Source: Welwitschia mirabilis
Lineage: Eukaryota; Gnetophyta; Gnetopsida; Welwitschiales
Assembly (NCBI GenBank): GCA_051453625.1
Contig: JBOZIK010000001.1
Coordinates: 289,334,675 to 289,378,761 of the forward strand
Direction: 5' to 3'
Length of the DNA stretch: 44,087 nucleotides
Positions 1 through 9,879 of the stretch are shown piece after piece. Made by a program: the position numbers and the translations under genes. The notes under the pieces are model-generated. The model had not been told where the DNA came from, made no database searches, and was given only the letters and a program-made list of their open reading frames with translations. How positions within the stretch are numbered: position 1 is the first letter of the stretch; the number at the start of each line of letters is the position of its first letter.

Positions 1-1240
1 TGTGTTAAACTTCCTAGTAACATGTCTTATTATGATTATAAAGAAATTCTATTTCAACAACATACATTTCTTTGGAAACAACCTATTTTGTTTAAATATT
101 GTACTAATCAAGTGTTTTAAAGTTATCTACTTGAGAATGAAATGATTAGTATACTAGAAATTTATCATAATAGTGTTTATGATGGTTATGTTAGTGGAAA
201 GAAAACTACATCTAAACTTTCAAATACTGGCTTTTTTTGGCCTACCTTTTTTAAAGATGCTAATAAATTTTGTAAATTATAAAATAAATGCCAAATAATA
301 GGTAGTGTTAATAGGAGAAATGAAGTGCCTCTTGAACCTATCATTTTTCATAAAGCTTTTGATGTTTGGGGTACTAATTTCAGTAGACCATTTCCATCCT
401 TCTTTAATAATGTTTATATTCTCATTTGTGTGGATTATGTTTTTAAATGGGTATAAGCTAAAGCTTGTAAAGGTTATGATGCTAAGTATTTTGTTATATT
501 TTTAAGAGATTATATTTTGGTTATCCTAAAGTGATCATTAGTAATCAAGAAACTCATTTTTGCAATAAAATATTTAGAAACCTTATACTCAAATGTGGTA
601 TTACCTATAAAGTAGCTACTACTTATCATCCTTAAACTAATGGTTAAGGTGAAGTAACTAATCACAAGCATATTAGAATTCTTCAAAAAATAGTTATTGC
701 GTATAACAAAAATATTAGTCACTAAAATTATCTGATGCATTATGGGCTTATCGTATAGCTTTTAAATTCCCATTGGCATGACTCCTTTTAAACTTGTTTA
801 TGATAAATAATGTTTTCTTCTTGTTGAGATAGAACATTAAGCTTTTGATGCTATTCATAAAATTAATCTTAATTTTTAAAAATGTGCTAAAAATAGATTA
901 GATCAATTAAATGAATTAGATGAAATAAGATTAAGTGCTTATGATAATCAAGTTCTTGCTTAAAAACAAATGAAATATTATCATGATCAGATCATTTTTA
1001 GGAAAACTTTTCATGTAAGAGATAAAGTTTTACATTTCAATTTTCATTTATTTCCTGAAAAGTTAAAATTGAAACAGAAAGGTTCCTTTGTTATTATTCA
1101 TGTTTTTCCTTTTGGAACTATTAACATTTGAGATCCTACAAGTAGTCATGTTTAGTGAGTAAATGGATCTAAACTCAAGTTATTTAATGATCAAAATTTA
1201 AATAATGTTGAGATCTATTTTAATTAATCTATTAGATGTA
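1..1240 (+). pseudogene. Ty3/gypsy (Athila/Tat-like) integrase remnant
   Basis: This is the 3' end of a retrotransposon pol gene; the integrase would insert element cDNA into nuclear DNA. Conceptual translation on the + strand, with frame switches and stops, follows the plant Athila/Tat integrase. A zinc-finger tail ending in NKCQ lies near 270-295. FDVWGTNF at 358-381 stands where the family has FDVWGIDF, so the first catalytic Asp is now Asn. VDYVFKWV is at about 430-455, and the YHPQTNGQGEV block at about 620-655 has both Gln codons turned to stops. The 5' part of pol lies outside the window. The call as a gypsy integrase is firm; the lineage is inferred from this motif wording and from the downstream LTR start. 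Confidence 0.85.
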
Positions 1241-2078
1241 AATGTGATAAAATCTAAAAAACCAAGAGATAGAAAAATTTATTTTTATTTCTTTGTTTTA
1301 CTTAAAATGTTTTTAAAAAATTAGTATTTTTGAATAATGAAATGAAAGCTACAAGTATTATGTAATTGCATTCAGAAGGCTACAAGCTTTGAAAATGAGC
1401 TACTTCTATTTATTTTCTAAAAAGTATCAAGCCAAAAATATTTTTAGCATTTGTTTAAGTTATGGCTAAGCTATATATTTTTCACATGAAAGTCTTAATT
1501 TTTAACAAATCATTTCCTAAGTTTTAAGCCTCCATCTTTATCAATATTTTGTATTTAATGCTTTATCAGTTGCTATATGATATTGTATGTTCTTTTTATG
1601 TGAAATTTATGATATTCACTTTCTTATGTAACACTATTTTATAATATGATATTATGGATGTGATTTTATTTTATCTAACTTGTATCCACATTTTCCTTTT
1701 CTTTTTGTAATTGAATAAAACTTAATAAAATTTTGACTTTAATTTTTCTTGAATAAAATGTTAAAGTTTCTAATGCATATGCATTTATTTATTATATTTT
1801 ATGACATATATAAATTATCATGCTTTATTGTATTATTTATAGGACTAGCATTTAAATCCATAATAATCTACGTAAGCTATAGACATCTTGATGATTCTTC
1901 TGCAAGGCTTGATTAATGATGTAATTATTTGTCATCTAGTAAACGATGAATATCATTAGATATTTTGATAATAGGTCTAATACCACATCCTCAAGATGAA
2001 CATATTTATTATTAGTAGGCTTCATTCCTCTTATCATCATCACTTCCATAAGATGTACTAGAAGATTAATGGGGGATG
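1241..2078 (+). other. 3' untranslated region of Athila-like element, copy A
   Basis: No reading frame here resembles a known protein. From about 1480 onward the sequence is recognisably the same as 3440-3942, though clearly diverged. It shares blocks such as the stretch containing GGACTAGCATTTA at about 1841 and 3822. The run ATGGGGGATG at 2069-2078 sits directly before the LTR start and is a candidate polypurine tract. Confidence 0.55.
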
Positions 2079-3170
2079 TGATGAGCACTGAATTTTAAAT
2101 AACATAAGGTATTAATAGTAAATATTTTACATTACTTTTTAAACTTTAGTACTTCATTTATAGGTATTTTTGTACTTTAAAGTGATAGAAAATTTAGACA
2201 TCTAATGAGCTTAAAATGATGCATTATGATCTAGTTCAAGGTTCTTCATTATGATTGCAATCAAGAGATTAAGATTGAAAGAAAAAATGCAAATCACAAA
2301 TGACTATTTCAATATAGAAGCTTTATAGATGATTCATAGTTCCTTTTCCATCATCATATATCATCCTCTTGTTGATGGAATGATTTTGACTCACTCTGAC
2401 ACTGGATGCATGATATTGGATGATATCAAAACCTTTTAAAACATCAGTACCTTGGAAAATTACATTCTAAATGCCATAATCTATTTATTACTAGTCATTT
2501 TTTAGTCAAAATTGACAAATTCANNNNNNNNNNNNNNNNNNNNNNNNNNNNNNNNNNNNNNNNNNNNNNNNNNNNNNNNNNNNNNNNNNNNNNNNNNNNN
2601 NNNNNNNNNNNNNNNNNNNNNNNNNNNNNNNNNNNNNNNNNNNNNNNNNNNNNNNNNNNNNNNNNNNNNNNNNNNNNNNNNNNNNNNNNNNNNNNNNNNN
2701 NNNNNNNNNNNNNNNNNNNNNNNNNNNNNNNNNNNNNNNNNNNNNNNNNNNNNNNNNNNNNTACATATATTACATCATTTTCATATTGTTATTATGTCAT
2801 CTTTATTCCATTTTTTCCATTATAAAGCATTTAAAAGAGATTTTTCATCATTTCACTCTCATTTTTCTTCATCTCCAAGTTGATCTTCTCTCTATATCAA
2901 CTTTGAAAACCTTCTACGTTCCTTATTCCCATCTTTTATTATCATTCAAAACCATTTTTAGCCTTTTAGACCCTTCCATATCCCATTTCTCATCATATTT
3001 TTTTTCCATTTTCATTCATCCAGAGGGAATTGTAGAGGTGGTGAAGTGAATGTGATCGAGTAGTATAGGAGGAGGAGGAAGTATCAAATCTTACAAAAAA
3101 TTGAATGAAGGATTAATAAAAAGGGCTATGCATTCATCTTGTAAAAAATAGTTGTTTTACCATATGAACT
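2079..3170 (+). mobile_element. Athila-like LTR, copy A
   Basis: It starts with TGATGAGC, the start commonly seen in Athila/Tat-type LTRs, directly after a G-rich tract. It aligns along its length with 3943-5360, with many transitions and small indels, so it is old. The right end is approximate, because similarity to copy B fades near the block AAAAGGGCTAT at about 3120. It is interrupted by a gap of 238 N (2524-2761). Short open frames inside (2786-3049) have no protein resemblance and I do not treat them as genes. Confidence 0.6.
2524..2761. other. Assembly gap, 238 N
   Basis: This is a run of 238 undetermined bases inside LTR copy A. The size is not a round number, so it probably reflects an estimated distance. 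Open frames drawn across it are artefacts. Confidence 0.99.
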
Positions 3171-3439
3171 AATAATTTAATAGAGTAATATTAATATTTT
3201 CATACAAATTTATGTCAAGTGTTCCATCAGTTAAATACTTATGTTCTTTTGCTATATTTTCAATTTGACCTAGGAGATTTATTTATAATATAATTTTAAC
3301 TTTTTATTTTTAATTTTCTTTTCCTAAGTTAAATTATCACATTTAGTACACATTTAGATTTTTGAAGGCTTGAAGCATGATCTCCTCATTTTAAAAATTA
3401 AGTTGTTACTTTATTCACCAAGATTCACTCAAAAATCCT
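3171..3439 (+). other. Remnant of Athila-like 5' internal region
   Basis: This non-coding AT-rich stretch matches 19690-19970. Both contain GTAATATTAATATTT-like and TGATCTCC...TTTTAAAAATT blocks in the same order. In the second place the match lies well downstream of an LTR copy, so this is probably leader or gag-proximal sequence of the same family. Here it follows LTR copy A almost directly, which means about 1.5 kb is missing relative to the other copy. Confidence 0.45.
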
Positions 3440-3942
3440 AGTTTTCATCCAAGTTTAGGGATATAACTAGTTGTTTCCTAAATTTTAAACCTTCATTTTT
3501 ATTAATATGTTGTATGTAGTGCTTGATCATTTTCTATATAATAATGTATATTTTCTATATGTGAAGTCTATGTGATTTACTATGTTTTGTAACACAGTTT
3601 TATGATATTATATTTGAATGTATTTCATTTTATTTAGTTTGTGCTCATGTTTTTCTCTTATTTTTGTAAATGAATAAAAATTTTACTTTACTTTATGGAT
3701 TAATGAGTAAAAGATTAAAGTTTCTAATATTCCTACATTTTACTTACTATCTGTTGTTATATACATATAATTATGTTTTTATGATTACTAGTATTATTGC
3801 TCTATATGTTATTTGATTTATAGGACTAGCATTTAGATCCATAAACATCTACTTAAGCTATGAACATCTTGATTGTTAGCAAGATTCATTCCTATTATCA
3901 TCATTCCTTACATGAGATGTAAAAAGAGATTACTTAGGAGTG
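3440..3942 (+). repeat. 3' untranslated region of Athila-like element, copy B
   Basis: This is the second copy of the sequence at 1480-2078, in the same orientation. It ends at a TTAGGAGTG run just before the TGATGAAGC start of LTR copy B, so the purine tract is degraded relative to copy A. No protein-like frame is visible. Confidence 0.55.
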
Positions 3943-4549
3943 TGATGAAGCTTAAATTTTATTAAAATAAGGTATTAATAGTTACAATTGTGCATTACTT
4001 TTCAAATTACAACACTACACTTAGAGCAATTTTTGTATTTTTAAAGTGATAGGAATCTGAGACACTTAATCAACTCAAAACAATCTACTATGATCTAGTT
4101 TGAGGCTATTACTAGTAATCATGATCAAGAGGTTTGAGATCTAGGGTAAAAGTGTAGAGCATAGGACTACTTCAACCTATCAGCTCTAGAAATGACTCAT
4201 AGTCCCTTTTACACCATCATATCTCATCTGCTTGATGATGCAATGATTTTGAATCATTTTGATACTTGATGCATGACATCGAATAATTTTATAACCTCTT
4301 AAAACATTAATATCTTAGAAATTTGCATTTTATAAGCTATAATTTATATATTTTTAGTCATTTTTTAATTAAATTTAATGTTTTCATATAATATTAGTTA
4401 TGAAAGATAACTTTGAGTTAATTTACTTTTTGGAAGTTGAGTTAGTTATTCTTCAAACTACCTATGATGCTATAGTACTATTTCCATGAGAAAATTAGCA
4501 CTGTAGTACCATTAAATAATTTTACCTAGTCAAGCATGAATTACATGTG

Positions 4550-4748
4550 AAAATTCAATGATTTTAGTAAATCCTTAGTTTAAAACTAATCCAGATGCAN
4601 NNNNNNNNNNNNNNNNNNNNNNNNNNNNNNNNNNNNNNNNNNNNNNNNNNNNNNNNNNNNNNNNNNNNNNNNNNNNNNNNNNNNNNNNNNNNNNNNNNNA
4701 AAATTCAATGATTTTAGTAAATCCTTAGTCTAAAACTAATCCAGATGC
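4550..4748. repeat. Duplicated contig ends around a 100-N gap
   Basis: About 49 bases ending at 4599 are repeated nearly exactly from 4700 (one visible T/C difference), with exactly 100 N between them. This is the pattern of two overlapping contigs that were placed side by side and not merged. Confidence 0.85.
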
Positions 4749-5125
4749 ATTTATAGAGATCTTGTTCAATGCCTAAACACAAATCGTGATGTTACTTTAT
4801 TAAATTTATGCCATTTTGATGCTCTTAAGTTAAATTCAATACATTCTCAAACATTGGAAATAGACTATCAACTTTGTTTTTCTCATATTTCTTTACTTTC
4901 AAGTCAATATTCTCTCTATATTAGCTTTATAAGTCTTTTACATTCTTCATTCTCATTTTTCGCTATCATAAATATCCATATCTAGCCTCTTACATCCTAT
5001 TACATTCCATTTTTCATCACCTTTTTTTCATTTCCATTCATCCAAAGATCATTATAGGGGTGGTGAAGTGCACATAAACGAGTAATCTAGAGGGAGAACA
5101 AGGTATCAAATGCAATAAAAATTTG

Positions 5126-5305
5126 GATTTTTTTTAAAGAAATAGTGGGTAAGTAATTTTCTGCCACACGAATGCCTAATGGAACTTGGGCTTACGAAAT
5201 CTATTTCATTTTTTATGTTCCCTACTACTGTTGGGGTTTGAAATTTAGACCTTTGGATCTATGTGTCTGTGACCTTATCATTCTTGTAAGTAATCATTAA
5301 CTAGA
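5126..5305. mobile_element. Possible small insertion in LTR copy B with 9-bp flanking repeat
   Basis: The 9-mer AAAAATTTG occurs at 5117-5125 and again at 5306-5314. The matching place in copy A (about 3092-3108) has one such run followed directly by the shared downstream sequence. About 180 bp is therefore present only in copy B. A 9-bp target duplication fits Mutator-type elements, but I see no convincing terminal inverted repeat, and a deletion in copy A is also possible. Confidence 0.3.
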
Positions 5306-5360
5306 AAAAATTTGATTGAAGACTAATGAAAAGGGCTATTATTTCATCTGAAATCAATAC

Positions 5361-6399
5361 ATATTGTTTTTCTTTATGCTTTTATGTTTTTATTTACTTG
5401 ATTTATGCATTTTTATCATACTTTTCTTTCAATTTAATTGGACTTCTTATATATTTCGCATAGTTAGTGCTAATTAAATTGTTATGCATTTAGTACCTAT
5501 TATAGCATATTGTAATGTTGCATAGTTAGTCACTCTCTATCAAAGTAATTATGTGTTTTATTCCTTTTCATTCTTCTTTTCTCCATTCTTTTCATTTTTA
5601 CCTAATACATTTTCTCACAATTCCATCTTCCTTCTTGAGCAAATGACAATCAATTTTGATTTTCTTCTTTTTAATAGTAGTAGTTTAATTTATTATTTAC
5701 ATTTTTTTTGAAATCAATTATCTGTTTTTCCATGGGCTATTCTCTCTTATTTCTCCTCCTCTTAAAATTAAAGTAGACTAGTAAATTTTAGTGCTTCTTT
5801 TGACCAAGACTTTTTTTTTTTGATGGTTCTAAAATTTTGTTAGTATCTTTCTTTTATAATTTAGAAACTTTTATCATTAATTATTAAGGATCCAAATTCA
5901 ACCTCTAAAGCCCTTGTTTTGGCCATTACAGTCAAAGTAGTTTTACTTAGAAACATTTTGAATTATAAAACCTTAATTTTCTTATTTTTACATTAAAAAT
6001 TTGTTTATCATTATTGATGTGTTTTGAGAAATTTAAGATTCTGTCTTATACTAGTTTTTGAGTAGTTGCATAATATGCAATTATCTTTTTTAAGTCTTAT
6101 AGTTTTTTTAATTTTCATAGTCAAAGGATGATTAATTGTGATTTTTGTAATTTTTCTTAAATGAACTATTTTTATTAGTTTCAATTGGTTCTATTTAATC
6201 TTGAATGTTTGGTTTTAGAAATTTTTTAGCACATATCATGAGTATTTTGAAAGCTTTGAGAATTTATTTAATTCCATTCTTCTAAATTTCTTCTCTCCCT
6301 TTTCTCTCTCTTCTTCACTTCATCTCTTTCTATGGTCAAAATAACTTTAAACTGACTAAGTATTATTTTGATTTAATAAGCATGCATATGCTAATTTTT
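5361..6399 (+). other. AT-rich Athila-like internal sequence, non-coding
   Basis: No gene is seen. The stretch is T-rich on this strand, with pyrimidine runs near 6280-6330. It sits between LTR copy B and the left end of the Tekay-like insertion. The sequence continuing after that insertion (19196 onward) joins it. I read it as the leader/gag-proximal part of the Athila-like element with all coding signal lost. Confidence 0.4.
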
Positions 6400-6857
6400 T
6401 GTAAAGTCCACTTTCAAGCATATAAAGATGTAACTAGCTTGAAGCTTTAAGACAAGGAGACACCACTTAGTAAGCGTAAATTTTCAAGTCATAATATAGT
6501 ATTCAAAAGTTTTACTCTCGCTTGAATAGGGTTAGTGTAATAGACCTTGGAATATATTTATCATTAATTTGTACATAGCTATTTGAAGGATGAATAGGTT
6601 CATAAGGTAGCAATATTAGGGTCATATCTTGATTAGATAGTTGTAAGGGGCAAGGGTTGGGATTTAGAGATTGAAGATTCTTCCTTTTTAATGACTTGTA
6701 TTTCCAATATTTCAAGTGGAGTTTAGTTCCAAAACACGTCATCAAGGTTAAGTGAAATGAAATTGAGTTAATCATTTCCTTAGCGACCATGAAACCTTAG
6801 GCCAAAAATTAGCAATTTAATAGGTGAAATTTATCTGATTCACAGGTGTCTTAGGAT

Positions 6858-6919
6858 GGACTTGAGTCTGAGACCCTTACATCACCACAAAGGTGCCTCT
6901 ACCATTAGGCTAGCAGCTT
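6858..6919 (-). other. tRNA-like A box/B box pair in left LTR
   Basis: On the - strand TAGCCTAATGG (6902-6912) matches the pol III A-box consensus TRGYNNARNGG at every position. After exactly 33 bases, GACTCAAGTCC (6858-6868) resembles the B box GGTTCRANNCC with two mismatches. Spacing and order are those of a tRNA. I cannot pair an acceptor stem, so this is not a working tRNA gene; a tRNA-derived SINE head or an old tRNA capture fits better. The right LTR carries the same pair. Confidence 0.55.
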
Positions 6920-7780
6920 CTTGTTGTGGATAAATGCTGGCACATGGAATATGAGAAGCATGAATAGATGCAAGAGGGTGCCAGTGATCAGACTGAAAAG
7001 GTTGCCGGTGGTGGGGAAAGGGATGTCCCACGAGGCGGAGATCCGCAGGTTGAGTGACGTGCTCAGGCAGAGATGTGGAGGATGGACACCACAAGAGGAG
7101 TGTTGCAGGGAGGGCACATTTGTGTGCAATACGAGGGAGAGTCGGCAAAGCACAATTCGTGTAGGGAACTAGACAGCGGTGTACACAGGGGAACTGCAGT
7201 GGCAGGAACTCAGCTGAGCCGGGGCAGACAAAAGGGTACGCAGAGGAGATGGAAAGGAACACAGGGAGGAGAAACCCAATGCTAGGCATAGAGGAGGATG
7301 CGGAGTGTCTGAAGTACCAGCGATAGGGAGGCGTGGTATCAACTAGTGGGTAAGGATGGATCGGTGGCGACTAGCATGTACTCATAGTGTCGGTGGCCCA
7401 GGGAAGCTACAAGCACAGATCAGTGAGGAAGCGAAGAGGTTAGGCCGTGGAGGTGTGCAGAAGCAGACGGCGGATAGAGGAGCGGATGTAAGAGAGGGAT
7501 GCGCTTGCGAGGGTGATGGAGAGGCATCGAGGAGCAGAGTGGGAAACGCGTTCACAGGAGACGTCAAAAGAAATGAAGGCGGTAGGCGAGCGTCAAAGGA
7601 AAGCACAGCCGATAGGGAGGATGCCGGCGGACAGAGTGAGTAGCAACATGTCGGGTCTGATGGTGCACAGCAAAAGGGCATCCACGGCACACAGGAGATG
7701 CTGAGGAGATGCCCACAATGGGCAGCAGGGCACTGGTTGAAGGGTCAACAGAAGACTTGGATGGCAATCAATAGATATGG
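6870..7780 (-). promoter_or_regulatory. GC-rich, CpG-retaining LTR leader (probable R/U5)
   Basis: This segment is far more GC-rich than anything else in the window; the + strand is G/A-rich and the - strand C/T-rich. It starts just downstream, on the - strand, of the TATA position, so it is probably the transcribed leader of the element. Two overlapping open frames on the - strand (6882-7289 and 7382-7690) have recognisable counterparts in the other LTR (16356-16790 and 16888-17085). The predicted peptides are Pro/Ser/Leu-rich with no known domain, and low G on that strand makes long open frames likely by composition. Confidence 0.55.
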
Positions 7781-7792
7781 GGTGAACATGGT

Positions 7793-7800
7793 TATTTACA
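7793..7800 (-). promoter_or_regulatory. Decayed TATA box of the left LTR
   Basis: The - strand reads TGTAAATA where the other LTR has TATAAATA at 17241-17248. It lies immediately upstream of the GC-rich leader. One A-to-G change spoils the core. Confidence 0.5.
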
Positions 7801-9534
7801 AGCCCATAACTATATACATTTAAGCCTTGGTGTTTAAGAGAGAAAAGAAAATTTCAAGTGAACAGGACTATTACCTCCTTTTTATCCCCATACTATCTTA
7901 AGATAATTTAAGTTTTCTTTACCAACAATTATTTGCAACATTTTCTCATGTTCATGATATAAAAATTACTATTGCTTTCTATAGCAGCAGATATTCATGG
8001 CATTAACATAGAGAGAAGTCCATTAAAACCAATAAATGTCATTTTACTATAACTTAAATGGAAATTTTTTAATAGATAATATACCTTTAAAAGCTAAAGT
8101 TCGAAGGATAAACTATATGCAAAATAGTTAACAACATGAATCACAAGAGGAAATCCATAGAAACTTCTTTTAACATTGACAATTAAACACTTTATTATTG
8201 TTCACAATTGCTTCAACACAACTAATCTCAAGTTAATAAATAACATAGACTCCAAAATTCATAAGTCTCAACTAGAAGCTCTTACAATATCTCAAGAAAA
8301 TTATAGACATCATGCTATCTAGCCACATAACTCAAATTCATAATGACTCTTAACAATAACATTAGAAGAGAAGGAAAAACGATTAATTAACACCGAGTTC
8401 CGCATTAGCTCATTCATGCATCCCAATAGCATCAGTTCCTACACATGCAAAAGCGGTGTGAAAATTGTTATTCAACATAGTTCTCAGTGTGGCCCCAAAC
8501 AAGGGAATAGGTTAGGCAAGGATTTCCAAGTTAAGGGTATGGACTAAGTTATAAGAAACATGACCATAGCCATTCATCAGTTAAACTTATCTTATTTAAT
8601 GTTGTCTCACAACATTCAAAAGTAAGCCAGTTGAACACAACCAAAAGGGACAACATTATTTGGAATGTCGTGCATATCTTTCCCTTTCTTCCTGGAGGTT
8701 CAGTCCCATTGTCATGAGACTCACAACAAAGAGTTACACCCCCTCAGGTTCAAACAATTAGTTACCTCGGCCAAAATTTATAATCTTTAATTAATATCAA
8801 TGTCACTGGTCATCAAGATAACTATTGGTATGGGTCACAAAGGATTAATAAACAAGATCACTTAAGGTTTACAAGGGTTTCACAATGACTCCACAAGACA
8901 TAGACTCCACACATCTTTAAGAAGGTTTTCATAAGTTAACATTAAGAAACTAGAATTGATGAAAACAGTAGTGCATACACAGTAATGTAATCACATGGTA
9001 ATCATACAAGATTCGCAAATATAAATACATAGAAGGAAACTAGAACATGCAAGAAATATGGTATTTACAAGAGGAGTTGAAGACCACATGGCTTTCGCTA
9101 ACTCCAAAATACTTCAAGTTGGATCCAAGCTCGACACGATCACAATTTACAAGAATTCTCCTATTATCCTAATGACTAAGGGACTCAGGTATTTATTTTA
9201 TAGAACTAACATTAGAACTATCAATAAAGTTTAGGTTCAATAGGTAGTTTAGGTTCCCTTAACCCATCTTTTCGAAGCTTGGTCATTGGGTGTAATCAAT
9301 GATATAACAATTTCTCATAAATAAATTACACTGCATTAGATAAATTACAAAAGCAATTACTTTAGATCACAAAACAATACTATTGCATGGACAATTATAA
9401 TGTAAAAAAAACTACATCAAGCTGTAATTAATTTTCAATTTAATCCAAGAAATCAAAAGTAATCTAAAGTTAAATTGCATCAATCATAAATATCCTACAT
9501 AAGTAATAGTAAATTGCAAAGTTAACTAAGTCTT

Positions 9535-9730
9535 TAGCCAATTAACTAGATCATCAATCTATAGTTAATTATTTTGTTAAGTTCTAGATATTATCATGTA
9601 AGCACAAGTTTTAAAACTATTACTTTAATCATTAGCCAATTAACTAGATCATCAATCTATAGTTAATTATTTTGTTAAATTCTAGATATTATCATGTAAG
9701 CACAAGTTTTAAAACTATTACTTTAATCAT
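9535..9730 (-). repeat. 98-bp tandem duplication in left LTR
   Basis: Units at 9535-9632 and 9633-9730 are nearly identical; for example TTGTTAAGTT in the first reads TTGTTAAATT in the second. The other LTR has one unit at about 18983-19080. The duplication therefore arose after the element inserted. Confidence 0.9.
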
Positions 9731-9847
9731 TGTTTTTCTAGCAACCAGAAATTAACTCTTTCTTAATTGGTTTTCAAATTTTAAGATAACTATCTAATAA
9801 ACTAAAAAGATTTTCTAAGCTTAGGGCAAAAATTTGAACATGATAAA

Positions 9848-9859
9848 TCTCCTCCTCTT
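9848..9859 (-). other. Polypurine tract of the Tekay-like element
   Basis: The - strand reads AAGAGGAGGAGA directly before the start of the 3' LTR. This is where plus-strand DNA synthesis would be primed during reverse transcription. Position and composition both fit. Confidence 0.75.
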
Positions 9860-9879
9860 AAGAGGTTTCCTCTTAGAAA

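Larger units (their letters stand above)
3943..5360 (+). mobile_element. Athila-like LTR, copy B
   Basis: This is a direct repeat of LTR copy A beginning TGATGAAGC. It contains a 100-N join (4600-4699) with the same sequence on both sides, so its true length is shorter than the coordinates suggest. It also carries about 180 bp at 5126-5305 that copy A lacks. The right boundary is uncertain. Confidence 0.6.
6400..9845 (-). repeat. 3' LTR of the Tekay-like element (left copy)
   Basis: It aligns end to end with 15865-19195. On the - strand it reads from TATCATGTTC (or TGTTC from 9840) to CTTTACA; whether the last five bases (TGATA on +) belong to the LTR is unclear, because both copies share them. 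It holds a GC-rich leader (6870-7780), a tRNA-like motif, a mutated TATA box and a 98-bp tandem duplication absent from the other LTR. Open frames of 60-135 codons inside it are LTR sequence, not genes. Confidence 0.88.

Noticed and set aside
2786-3049. 87-codon open frame in LTR copy A
   Set aside because: The Phe/Ser/Leu-rich peptide comes from a T-rich strand, has no domain, and the matching part of LTR copy B is not a conserved frame.
5213-5236. Athila-type tRNA-Asp primer binding site
   Set aside because: CTACTGTTGGGGTTTG loosely resembles a deaminated tRNA-Asp PBS, but it lies within the segment absent from LTR copy A, and LTR-like similarity continues beyond it. The match is too weak.
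6858-6919. Functional tRNA gene
   Set aside because: The A and B boxes fit, but no acceptor or anticodon stem can be paired, and the sequence lies inside an LTR.
6870-7780. GC-rich block as a transferred bacterial or organellar fragment, or a host gene CpG island
   Set aside because: The same sequence, base-decayed, is present at the equivalent place in the other LTR, so it is part of the retrotransposon.
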